A stretch of 64,000 nt of DNA from Ulva prolifera (Eukaryota > Chlorophyta > Ulvophyceae > Ulvales > Ulvaceae): NCBI GenBank assembly GCA_023078555.1, contig CM041198.1:11165874-11229873 (forward strand), in the 5' to 3' direction. Shown piece by piece: positions 1 to 9,519 of the stretch. The notes below the pieces were generated by a model, which ran no database searches, was not told where the DNA came from, and was given only the letters and a program-made list of their open reading frames with translations. The translations under genes were made by a program, and so were the position numbers. Position 1 is the first letter of the stretch; the number at the start of each line of letters is the position of its first letter.

Positions 1-115
1 AGACTTAGGCAGGGGTTGGCCTTGCTCCCGGGAGCCCCCTCCTCACAACACCTATGGCCTGGAATCCCCGGCTTCACAGAGGCAGTCTGCTTACATCCAG
101 GCGTCCCCTTCAGCA

Positions 116-562
116 TCACAGCGGGGGGCAAGCATTAGCGCACATGCGCTTTGCAGACTCAGTCCGCATCCTACCACAACAACTGCAGTAGGTGACCCTG
201 GAGACTGCTGCCTTATGGGATTCGCTCAACCGAGAACTACGTCTACGCGGTTTGCGTTTGGGATCGTCGATGTTGCTGCTACCCGCGGGCACCTTCCCCC
301 CAGCGACGGGACGCCTGGTGTATTCAGCCTTGGCTGCTATGTCGGACAGTTGCAGCCGCGTTTCACGCGGAAGCTCATGAGTCATGTGCGCTCTCTCTGT
401 GCTGGAGGCATTGTGGAACAGATACTCAGCAACTTTCTCCAGGCATCCGGACAACTCATCAACTGGTAACCAAGAGTCATGAGATGCATCGTAGACAACC
501 CAGCGAACCAGGCAGTGAGGGCACGCGATGGAGATGTCGTCATCGCGATGCCGCGACTGCAT
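116..562 (-). pseudogene. Chromodomain tail of the gypsy polyprotein
   Basis: This frame is not a separate gene. It continues the integrase frame (the start at 562 and the integrase frame at 2383 are in phase) after a single TAA at 578-580. Residues about 16-50 read CLVRWVVYDASHDSW and then a Leu/Glu-rich stretch, which is the chromodomain pattern (L-V-x-W, then x-W-x-P). The upstream TYEV followed by the stop matches the usual Y-E-V-E entry into the domain. In chromoviruses this domain steers integration to particular chromatin. Downstream residues are Ser/Arg/Cys-rich and unassigned. Confidence 0.75.
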
Positions 563-577
563 GTAATTGACTACACA

Positions 578-2674
578 TTAAACTTCATAAGTGGCCGTGT
601 CCACAGTGGCCGATGACTTGGCAGCTTCAGGGCTGGTGGCGCATGCAGCATCGAAGGACTCATTGTAAGGTTTCAGCGCAGAGAAGTGAAAGACATCATG
701 TAGACCTAGGCGCTGCAGCGTGGTCGGCAATGATATACGGGCAGCGGCCCGGCCCACTACTTCCAGAATTTTACAGGGACCCAACCAGCGCGGAGTAAAC
801 TTCTTTCGGAGAGATGGATGATGCAGAGCAACCTTATGTATAGATAGCAGGACCAAGTCACCCACAGAAAAGGTTGGCCAAGCAGATTTCCTGTTGAAAT
901 CCGACCACATTGACTGCTTGGCATCTACCAGAGCTTGCTTTGCTAGGAAGTAGTACATTTGGTGCATCACGGCTGGGGCTGGTTGCTGATGCTGCGGCAG
1001 TTTGAACGCAAGGGCTGTGGGAGACAGTGGTGGAGTGATACGGTTCAATGAGAACGGCGTGCAGCCCGTGGCTGCCGACTTGGAGCTATTCATGCTGAGC
1101 TCGATATGTGGCAGGAATGTATCCCAATCATCATGTGCAGGACCGATGAAATGCCGAACAGCTTCTTCCACAACGCGATTGTACCGCTCAACTTGCCCAT
1201 TGGCTCTAGGATGATAGGAGAATGTCAGCTGCAATGCAATGCCTAGGTGATCACAAAGAGATGTGAAAAACTTATTGTTCCACTGCGTACCGCGGTCACT
1301 GCAAATGCCAAGTGGCAGGCCATCATGGGGGTATATGTGCTGGAAAAACAATGCAGCGAATCCGGGACCATTCAGAGTAGACACTGTGGGGATCAATCTT
1401 ACCATCTTGCTGAATTGATCAACAAATACAACAATGCAATTGTGACCAGACGTGGAGTTAGGCAGCTGCGTGATCATGTCTACACTCACGACATGCCAGC
1501 ATGCAGAAGGTACAGGTAGTGGGGACATGACTGCCTCCCGCTCCGACAGGGACTTTATGGTCTGACAGCTATGGCATTGTGACGCAAATTTTTTGACATC
1601 CTTGTGTATATCGGGCCAGTAAAATGAGTCTGTGATCAATGATGCTGTGCGAGAGACACCCATGTGTGCATGCCAGGGGTGTACGTGGTGCCACAACAGA
1701 ATTTGCCGGCGCAAGTGATCATGATCAGGGACAACAATCTTGTTCTTGTGCAGATAAATCTGGTGCTTAGGGTCGTAATGGTATGATGCAGGTGGCTCGG
1801 CAAAATCAGAATCATGTGCATAGCCACTACGCAAGCGCTTCCAGAAGTCGTCCGCGTGCAGATTTGGAGTCAAGTATCTGTTGGATTGTTTCAGAAGCAG
1901 CTCTGCTTGTGAGTGCGTACCCACACGCTGTGCGTCGACTGTGCGGCCGTCGCACACCAGGTCCTCCTGGTCGACCCAGTCCACTGCGGAAGCATCCGGC
2001 TGTGCGGTCGCTGCGTCGTCCTCATGCGCGGGCTGTTGGTGGAGGGGTAAGGCCGAGGAATTCGGCCTCCTCCGCTGTAGGCGTGAAGTCAATGTCTGAC
2101 ATTGGAGATGGGGTGCGGAGGCAATCAGGAGCGGTCGCGGAGAACGGCGGTGGGTCGGCGTTGGCATGGGCCGGCGGGGAAGTGGGGATGGGGGCGGTGG
2201 CAGCGCTGGCGGAGATCCCGTTGGCATCAACACCGGGGACCGCTGAGACTCCAGCTGCTCGCCCATGCGGGGGCTGGACCCCGAGCTGAAGGAAATCTCT
2301 GATGGCGGCGGCTGCGTGGGCCGCCGTGGGTCCTGTGGCTGGGACAGAGGGGGAAATTGCGACTGGGAACGCAGGTCTGGCATGGGTGGGGACAGGCCGG
2401 GCGGGGGTTAACCGACTTCTCCCGTAGCCGGGAGTAGTCGCAGGGCTGGGGAGAGATTGTTGGCAACGTCTGGTGGTATGGGATGACCTGATTCATCGGC
2501 GGCAGGCCAGATGATATGGCCGTTGATCCAGTGCTGGCGATCGGAAGCTCGTATCCGCTTGGATCCGGGGATGGGGAAGAGTGGCATCTGCGCGCTATAG
2601 CCGTGGTCAGACTTACAGCCGGAAACACATAAGAAAATTGCACTGGAATGGCATTGCCCGCACGAGAGGCACAA
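578..2674 (-). pseudogene. Ty3/gypsy integrase
   Basis: The frame holds the HHCC zinc module (HVHPWHAHMG ... CHSC), then the rve catalytic core with the first Asp in VVSVDMITQ, the second in GICSDRGTQW and the Glu in HPRANGQVERYN. A GPY/F-like C-terminal module follows (RWLGPCKILEV ... HDVFHFSALKPY). A TAA at 2408-2410 splits the frame from its own upstream part (2411-2674), which holds the Pro-rich linker after RNase H. Another TAA at 578-580 separates it from the chromodomain. The catalytic residues are present, so this was once an active integrase. Confidence 0.9.
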
Positions 2675-3445
2675 GAAATGGGATGGTCATCATGCAGCTG
2701 TACTGTCATGGAAGGCAGGTGTGTGGCATGGGACACTGCGTCCGCCACAACGTTCTTGTCACCAGGCACGTACATAATGTGCCAGTTGATGCGGGACAGC
2801 GTCTCTACCCAACGCGCTTGCTTGTTATTCAAGCGTTGCTGGGTCTGCAAGTACCTCAGTGGATTATGGTCAGAGTGGACATACACGGGGTGGCCATTTT
2901 CCAGATAGCAACGCCATTGGCGTGCAGCAAAAACAATGGCGCCCAGCTCTTTTTCAAAAGTGGCATGGTGGACCTCAGAGGAATTCATTGTTCGGCCTAC
3001 CCATGCAATGGGATGCAGAGCTGCTTCATATGATCCATATGGTCAGCAATGGGATGCAGAGCTGCTTCATATGCTCCATATGGTCTTGCATCAAGACAGC
3101 TCCATAGGCATAATCACTGGCATCTGTGTATACGTGGAAGGGCTGGTTGAGATTGGGATGGCGCAGGCCTGTGGCATTGATCAGAGCATGTTTGATGTCA
3201 TTGAATGCTCGAGTGTCAGTCCATGCGCTCTTGCCTCTGGCTTTCATGCGCTCCAGCAGTGGGGCAGCAAGGGTGGGAAATTTCGGGATGAATCTGCGAA
3301 AACAGCCAGCAAGACCCAAGAATGATCGGATGGTATTGGTTGACGATTTTAAATTAGGCCATTTTTGCAACACTGAAACCTTGTGTGGGTCTGGCTTCAC
3401 GGTATCTGCTGTAACAATATGGCCCAAGTATTTGACTTCTTGCAT
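2600..3445 (-). pseudogene. Ty3/gypsy RT thumb and RNase H
   Basis: The segment 3026-3445 begins EVKYLGHIVT and carries FLGLAGCFRRFIPKF and then VYTDASDYAYGAVLMQ, the start of RNase H with its first Asp. It breaks at a 41-bp tandem duplication (3005-3085). The domain resumes in another frame at 2988 with FEKELGAIVFAARQW, SDHNPLRYLQ and VADAVSHAT. The duplication length is not a multiple of three and explains the frame change. A second shift near 2670 leads into the integrase frame. Confidence 0.85.
3005..3085. repeat. 41-bp tandem duplication inside the gypsy RNase H
   Basis: A 41-base unit starting GCAATGGGATGCAGAGCTGC occurs at 3005 and again at 3046 with one clear mismatch. It shifts the RNase H frame. 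Confidence 0.9.
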
Positions 3446-4320
3446 GGCAAATTGGCATTTGACAGCATTGCAGAAAAGTTGTGTTCATGCAGCCTAGTCA
3501 ACACACGGTCAAGATTGATGGCATGCTCCTCAGCAGTTCTGGAAATGATGATAATGTCATCGAGGTATGCAAGGCAAATCTTGCCAATCAGCCCACGCAG
3601 AACCACGTGCATTGCTTGTTGGAAGACTCTCGGTGCATTGGTGAGACCGAATGGCATCACCGTCCATTCGTACAGGCCATCAGGGGTGCGGAATGCAGTT
3701 TTTGGCTGGGATGTCGGGGCTAGTCTGATCTGGTGATATCCAGAAGCAAGATCCAATGCAGAAAAGTATCTCTGGCCTTGCAATTTATCAAGCAAGGCAT
3801 CTATGCGTGGTAACGGGTATGTATTCTTTACTGTGTTCTCATTGAGGTAGCGGTAGTCGACACACAGTCTCAGTTTACCTCCGGGTTTGGGAGCAAAAAG
3901 GACGCTGCTTGCCCAAGGGGAGATGGACGGCTGAATCCAGCCCATGTCAAGCAAGTGTTGCACCTGCTTTTCCAGTTCAGAGTGTTCCAGTGGAGTCAAT
4001 CTGTACTGGCGGGCAGCACGTGGTCTGGTGCCAGGCAGATTCTCAATATTCATCTCAAAGCCTAAGGCTGTGGTATTTGGGGGTGCAGGCCCGAGCGTGC
4101 CTCCGGACTTGGAATGTTTGTGTACTATCTCTTGAACACACTGTGGGATGGTGGCTACATCTTGCTGGACTGGTGCTGGTACTTGCTGCTGGGACAGAAA
4201 ACCTTTCTTTTTCGACGCCGCACATACATGCATATCGCTGGAAGGCTCGACGCATGCATGTGCAGGTTTGACATGCACCATGTACAGAGGCGACTTACCA
4301 CAGTTAGCACGATTGACCAT
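3397..4320 (-). pseudogene. Ty3/gypsy reverse transcriptase (palm and fingers)
   Basis: This 307-codon frame has the gypsy RT blocks in order: YRLTPLEHSELEKQV, MGWIQPSISPWASSV, KLRLCVDYRYLN, YPLPRIDALLDKL, FSALDLASGYHQIRL, KTAFRTPDGLYEW, MPFGLTNAPRVFQQAM and the catalytic LAYLDDIIIIS. The frame is lost near 3440, just before the thumb (EVKYLGHIV). RT copies the element RNA into cDNA in the cytoplasmic particle. All catalytic Asp residues are visible, so the decay lies in flanking frameshifts rather than in the active site. Confidence 0.92.
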
Positions 4321-4334
4321 AGACTTCAGCTTAC

Positions 4335-5161
4335 GGCTGGTGGTCTAGACGTCTTACGGCCAGGCACGATGATGCGAATGTCTGGATCATCAAACTCGAG
4401 TTTCATGTGCGTGACAGCAATCACATCAAGACCCAATAGCGCGTGATTGGGTGCATGCCACTCTGCAGCCGGCAAACTTGCTACCACAGTGTACGAGACA
4501 TCGTGACGCTGGCATCCTATGCTTGTGCATAATGCGACAGTACCAAGGCAGGGTGCACTCCCAGAGATGCCATGTGACGTGGATGCGCTTTGGTGATATG
4601 GTATGGCATTGGCCTGTAGGAAATCAACTGTAATCAGGCTGTGTCTACAAGCGCCTTCAAGCGGCTGCCTTTGATGTGGATGGGGACTGTGCAGATCAGA
4701 TCGACAACATCAATTTTCTGAATGGCACAAGAAATAGCGGATGTATTTAGGCTCTGCTGGTTGGACATTAATCTCAAAACATGGAACGTCTGGTGACCTG
4801 GCACTGGGCGGCCGTCCGTATAGGACAACAATGCATTACCTTTGTCTACTGTGCTGTAGCTGTGTCTGTTAGTGTACGGCACGAACGCATCACTATCAAA
4901 CAAGCGGCCAGGGATGGCTACTGTGACATGGTGCCCGTTCAGGTTGATGGCATGTAAATGTCTCAATGCTACGTGTGCATCATCAGTGTATGGCAAGGTA
5001 ACAACGATAGGGCAGGTCAGTGTGGAAATATCGAATAATGACTTGTCAGCTGTGCTGAGTGAGGAAGGAAAAACAATGCCGTGGCCTGAGGCGTGGTCAG
5101 CCGCCAGTACAAAAGGCTCCACCGCCCAAGATGGGCAGCCAAGAGGCGGCTTGCCAGTTTC
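4335..5161 (-). pseudogene. Ty3/gypsy aspartic protease region
   Basis: A 162-codon frame (4634-5122) ends LKALVDTA-stop, where an intact protease would read V-D-T-G. Shifting frame by one base at that point opens a continuation that ends in AEWHAPNHALLGLDVI, the conserved C-terminal protease motif (L-L-G-x-D). A one-base loss at about 4635 is therefore inferred. The frame is in phase with gag upstream across a TGA at 5162-5164. A further small shift near 4335 precedes the RT frame. Confidence 0.7.
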
Positions 5162-6640
5162 TCAACGGATATGGTTGCCAGGGGCACGTGCTCGTTTGTT
5201 CGGAGTCTGAGGGGTATCAGCATACCGTTTGCGATTGCGGGGGCCCGCGGAATTTGGAGTGTTTGCCGCGCTCTGCGGCTGCGGCGGCGGGGGTGGTGAC
5301 GGCGGTAGCTCGTCGGCGGGCTCCACTGCCATCAGGCACTTGTTCTTGTTGGCAGGGTGTTGCGCCCAGATTGCGAGTGCCTCCGGCGCAATGGAGCACG
5401 CGGTAGGGCAGTCCGCGATGCGGTGGTACCTGTCGCTGTCAGGCATGGAGGAGGGGCAGATGCCACAAACTCGCTTGTGGTAGTGGAAAGTTGCTTCCAG
5501 GAGGAATATCCCGACGGCCACGGGTGTGAATGGAAGGTAGTGAGGGAGCTCTTTACGGCAGGCTGCCGCAAGACCGTGGATGGTGAATGGCGCGTTGTGG
5601 TTGGCAACTTCAAACGCATACACGTCTTTGATCCACTGTGGTACGGTGGGGCTGCCCATGGTATTATCGAGCCAGGCCTGATTCTGTTGGAATGGAAGCT
5701 TACGGGCGTCCCGGAGGCCTGGTAAGCGCACCCGGGTGACGCTGGAAGATGGCGTAGATGGCTGCACATATGTGGAACGGTTGTTGGGAAATTGACTGCG
5801 ACTGTGGCCTGGTCTTTGGGTATTGGTATATGACATGGCAATCTGCCGCTGGCCTCGTTTTGGTGCGGATGTGTGGGCTGGCATCTCTCGGGTGGGGGTG
5901 GTATGGGTGCTGGTGGATACAAAATCTACATCCTGGTAACGGTTGGCAGAGAATGTGGCAAAGCGCTTGGCTGTGTTGGCTGTCTCCTTGGCTGTGTTCA
6001 GTTTGTCCACACACCATGTGACAAATGCTACGGCATATGAATTTGCGCGTTCGGTCGGCCATGCGTGGCTATTCTCCAGATGTGTGGTCAATTTTTCAGC
6101 AGGTCTAGTAGTGGCATGAACATTTTGACTGTGGCTGACAACTCTGAGGTGCACTCGGGGGACATGAGGGGCTGCGAGAAAGATCAATTGGTAATATATG
6201 CGGACATGATGCACCAAGTCATTGAAGCTGGAGGCTTTTCCAGCACGGTATTTGCTCCAGGCTCCCTCAATATGCATTCTGAATTGCTCTTTGGTGTAGA
6301 AAAAGTCACGGATGGCATCCAGCCATTCACGAACCGTGCACTCAGGAGACATGGCTTTTTCTGTGGCAACCTGGTAGTGCATGGCATCACGAGTGAAACC
6401 CTTGGACAAATGTTTGATCACCTGGGCCTCAGATAGTTTCATGCATAAGACGCGGTTGTTCAAAACTTCGCACACGTAGTGATGCCACTTTCGCTCAGCG
6501 GATGCATCGCCGCGAACTGCATCAGACAAAGGAAAATGTATGGATGCGAAGAAATAATCAGCAGACCTAAACCAGGTTGCACTCGAGTCGTCTGTGAAGT
6601 TCGGGGTGTAGGATGGCAGGCTCGACACGTGAGGCAGGGA
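5162..6640 (-). pseudogene. gag-like region, C-terminal part
   Basis: A 488-codon open stretch just upstream of the protease. No CCHC knuckle fits exactly, although Cys/His residues cluster (HKRVCGICPSS ... HRIADCPTAC, about residues 385-410), followed by a Pro-rich and basic tail (RNRKRYADT ... PNKRARAP). Its first codon is GTG only because a TGA at 6641-6643 interrupts a longer frame, and upstream codons are in phase. Position and composition indicate gag. The family is not otherwise recognisable. Confidence 0.65.
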
Positions 6641-7490
6641 TCACAGTACCAGGTTCGATCGCACGATGCCGGCGTACTGCAGCGCGGGCGCTGCTGTCAC
6701 CTGCGCGGATGTCGCGCGGAACAGCTGCTCCTCGAAGTAGTTCGCTGTAGTCCCAGGTAGGATAGACGCTGCTGTGTACATGGACCGTACGATCGGCTCA
6801 ATGGCGCTGACGGCGAGGGTGGCGAGCTGCGACACCATGGCCGCGGGGCTGGAGCTGGTGCTTCGTGCGCGATGCGACGTGACGCGCAGGGCGAGGGCAG
6901 GGAAGTCCAGGTGGGAGTGGTCTACAGGACACTGTAGCCATACGGTTGCCCATGCAGCAGCATCTGTAGAGAAGGAATATACGAAGTCCAGAATGGTGGC
7001 AGCGAGGGCGCCGCCAGTCCAGGTGTAGAAGGCCATCGCGCTGACGGAGAGAAGATCGCGCACGCAGCCCACAGGTGGACCCCAGTTGGAGGCGCAGGTT
7101 GTCGCAGTGGCTGCTCGCAGCTGCTCACGCACTTGATCGCCATTCAGGTGGGACCTTCGTCGAAGAGCTTCGAACGGAGGGGGCGTCTGGTCGGTGGTGC
7201 TTTGGACGAGCATCTGGAGCAGGGTGCGGGAAGCCTGGTGTGGGAAGCCTGGTGTGGGAAGCCTCGTACGACTTCAGCACCTCGACAGACGAGCGCCGGA
7301 TCGCTTCGAAGAAAGCCTTCGTAATCCGAGTCATCAGGAGGAGGGATATGGCGATGCGGATGGCTTCGCGCTCTGCTGCTTGCAAAGTTTCGAAGCCTGA
7401 CAGCTGGATGAGGTCGGGAGTTACGCCATCGTCATCTGGAGGCTGGATGACAGACGCATAAAACTGACTATACTCGCTAGGTTCAGCCAT
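6641..7490 (-). pseudogene. gag-like region, N-terminal part
   Basis: The frame starts with ATG at 7490 (MAEPSEYSQFYASVIQP), 10 bases past the inferred primer site. It runs into a frameshift at the 14-bp tandem repeat at 7228-7265 and continues in another frame to a TGA at 6641-6643. Subtracting two repeat units (28 bp) brings the two frames into phase, so repeat expansion is the likely cause. The Ala-rich body has no recognised domain and is assigned to gag from position. Confidence 0.6.
7228..7265. repeat. 14-bp tandem repeat (about 2.7 copies) in gag
   Basis: GGGAAGCCTGGTGT occurs at 7228 and 7242, with a partial third copy from 7256. The repeat coincides with the gag frame break. Confidence 0.9.
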
Positions 7491-7499
7491 GGCAGAGAA

Positions 7500-7513
7500 G
7501 TCTCACCGACACC
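7500..7513 (-). other. Primer-binding site of the gypsy element (putative)
   Basis: Directly after the LTR end (...CAACA on the minus strand) comes GGTGTCGGTGAGAC. It resembles the copia primer sites in this window (TGGTGTCGATGA, TGGTATCGATGA), so a similar tRNA 3' end is the likely primer. Confidence 0.5.
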
Positions 7514-8307
7514 TGTTGACTGGTCGGGTAGCGCAGGGAGCTGGGCACCCTAGCGAGCCGTACAGAAACGACAGGAGAGAGAAAGACAGGGGTAACAATG
7601 CAGTACACAGTGGAATGACTGGAACAGAAGCGCCCCAGCCGACCAAAGGTAATTGTGTCGATCACAGCAAAACACTAGGAATATATGTGCCCAGGCCCAT
7701 CCCTGCTTTGTGCTGTCCTCGCTATAGTATACTGACAGCTCTGTGGAACTGTGGATGCACGCTGCTCGTTGATCTCTGTACGGATCAGGGTGCAGCATCC
7801 CCAGAGATCTTCTGCGGGCATTGGGATTTGGCATGTATCATCTTCTGTCAAACCAATGCAGCCAGGTCGTGCTGCATGGAGATGCATATGTAGACTGGCT
7901 GACATAGTCATTGACGCTGCACCCGTGGTGTGTGCAAGCGCCGTCCAGGGATATGCATGCGCCGCATGCATGACCTGTCACGTACTGTGCTAGCATTTCG
8001 CACAGCCAAAAGGCTGTAGCATAATATGGTATGATACATAGGATTGGTATGTGAGATTGTACATGCTGAGGAATGCTGGTGGCACTTTTTGGGCATGTGG
8101 AATTATGCACATGTAGATGTATACATGCAGCTCATGTGCACAGTTGTGACGTGGTACAGCAAGGCACTCAGGTATTTTTTGGTATACTTTTGGCTGGCAC
8201 ATTTTCGCAGGGCACTAGCCTGAGATACATACACATGTATCCACAATTGGTGCCTGCATATCTGGAGTGTGTGTGCTTCTGAGCAGACAGACTTGGCCAT
8301 TACAACA
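7514..8307 (-). mobile_element. 5' LTR of the gypsy element (794 bp)
   Basis: It begins TGTTGTAATGGCC on the minus strand (at 8307) and ends CAGTCAACA (at 7514), so it has the TG...CA ends of an LTR. It matches, end to end, the 792-bp solo LTR at 50901-51692 and the fragment starting at 43425. It ends 23 bp before the gag ATG. The flanks 7509-7513 and 8308-8312 differ, as expected when the partner LTR lies elsewhere. Confidence 0.88.
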
Positions 8308-8326
8308 TCCTTTGTAATTACATACA

Positions 8327-9033
8327 GTGGGGTTGTGCGCATGTGACGACGTCGTGCTTGTGCAGCTGGACTGGAAGAATGCATTCAACATGATGTCACA
8401 TGCAGCCATCCTGGAGGCCGTTGCTGTGTACAAGCCTACGCTGCTGCCCCTCGCCAAAATTCTGTACAGGTTTCCCACAAATCTCTACATCGAAGGCGCA
8501 CCGACCGTCGCCGCTGCCGCTGCCATCACAGTGCGGCGTGCGCCAAGGCGACCCCCTCAGCCCGCTGCTCTTCGCCTTGGCCCTCCAGGGCACGATTCAG
8601 GCCATGCAGGCCCAGCACCAGCCGGCCAAGAGGGAGGTCATGCCTGCCCTTGTGGCATACCATGACGACTGCACCATTGTTGGGGGGGCGCGTGGATGCC
8701 GCCGCCGCATTCTACGCGCTGGTCTCGGCGGCAGAGTCCCTCGGACTGGATCCCCAGCTGCACAAGTGTACGGCCTACTCGCGCGACCCCCAGCATGCAA
8801 GAGCCGTCGCAGCCGCGCTCAGCAGCACTCATGCAACAGTGGGCACCGTCGTCACTGGCACGCCCCTCGGCGCCCCGGCGTTCGAGCCGGCGCAAGCGAA
8901 GGCCAACAAGTTGTGCGCATCCATCGAAAAGATGATGAGCCTGCCCCTGACATCACAGGACAAGTTCTTGCTGTTCACGATATCTTGCCAACGCCGCATG
9001 CTGTACTACACCAGGTCGGTGCCGTGGGCGCGC
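8327..9033 (+). pseudogene. LINE-like reverse transcriptase domain (copy 1)
   Basis: Three overlapping frames give one RT: VLVQLDWKNAFNMMSHAAIL (first catalytic Asp), [21 protein letters not shown] and AYHDDCTIVGG (the catalytic Y-x-D-D box), then thumb-like sequence ending PWARC. A seven-G run at about 8684 coincides with one frame change. GDPLSPLLF together with a lone RT frame is typical of non-LTR elements. The sequence stops at 9033, where another element is inserted. Confidence 0.82.
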
Positions 9034-9514
9034 TGTCAAGACGCTGACCTCATGGGAGGACACTGTCAGAAACGCTATCTATTGCAGGTCAAACGCGCAG
9101 TCTTATGCAGGTCATGTCAGGACAGCCAGCGTTCCATACCTGCCGCGCACAGAGGCAGAACCGAGGAACGCTAAGGGGAGATACTAGCACCGTGAAACAG
9201 TAGAGAGAAGGGTATAGCTCGTAGTGTGCACATCCATATATGCACACTGAACAGTCAAGATTACGACGGGAGATCCTCGCAGGATCTCCCTCACGACTCC
9301 GAGACCATCCCGCTGGCGGCTTACCCCTGCACTGGATCCACAGATCGATCGTGCACGGGTGCACCTGTCACCACACTGCTGCCCGCAGGCGTTGTGACAG
9401 ACACGACATGCTCTAACCACTGGGGCTCACCTGAAGCGACGAGTCCTTTGTTAAATGACTCCTCCCTTTAGTTGCCTATATTCTTGGATCCCCAGACATG
9501 AATATCCCACAATA
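9034..9514 (-). mobile_element. Short tRNA-like LTR element, copy 1 (split by a copia solo LTR)
   Basis: The ends are TGTCAAGACGC on the plus strand (9034) and CCCACAATA (9514), matching the copies at 41683-41971 and 43484-43769. It is flanked by perfect 5-bp duplications CGCGC at 9029-9033 and 9515-9519. Removing it rejoins LINE copy 1 in register with copy 2. A copia solo LTR (9064-9399) sits inside its tRNA-like segment. Relative to other copies it lacks sequence between the tRNA-like part and the GTCTTGACA end. Confidence 0.85.
9064..9399 (-). mobile_element. Solo LTR of the copia family (336 bp)
   Basis: On the minus strand it starts TGTCACAACGCC and ends CGTTTCTGACA. It has perfect 5-bp target duplications GACAC at 9059-9063 and 9400-9404. 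It matches the LTRs of copia A (53705-54052, 44931-45274) and copia B (59719-60068) along its length. Confidence 0.93.
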
Positions 9515-9519
9515 CGCGC

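Larger units (their letters stand above)
116..8307 (-). mobile_element. Degenerate Ty3/gypsy LTR retrotransposon (chromovirus type)
   Basis: Read on the minus strand, the order is 5' LTR, primer site, gag, aspartic protease, reverse transcriptase, RNase H, integrase, chromodomain. The integrase after RT/RH marks Ty3/gypsy, and the terminal chromodomain marks the chromovirus branch. The coding region is broken by at least four in-frame stops (6641-6643, 5162-5164, 2408-2410, 578-580) and by several frameshifts, two of them linked to visible tandem duplications. No 3' LTR is seen before the window start, so that end is probably outside the window. The element abuts LINE sequence at 8308. It is inferred to be non-autonomous now. 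Confidence 0.9.

Noticed and set aside
1783..2302. Plus-strand open frames of 60-170 codons over the gypsy integrase linker
   Set aside because: They are antisense shadows of the Pro-rich minus-strand coding region.
116..7490. Stop-codon reassignment (TGA/TAA as sense), suggested by in-frame stops in the gypsy element
   Set aside because: Neighbouring intact host genes end with TGA (thioredoxin), TAA (MSH1) and TAG (kinesin), and the gypsy element also has frameshifts, so ordinary decay explains the stops.
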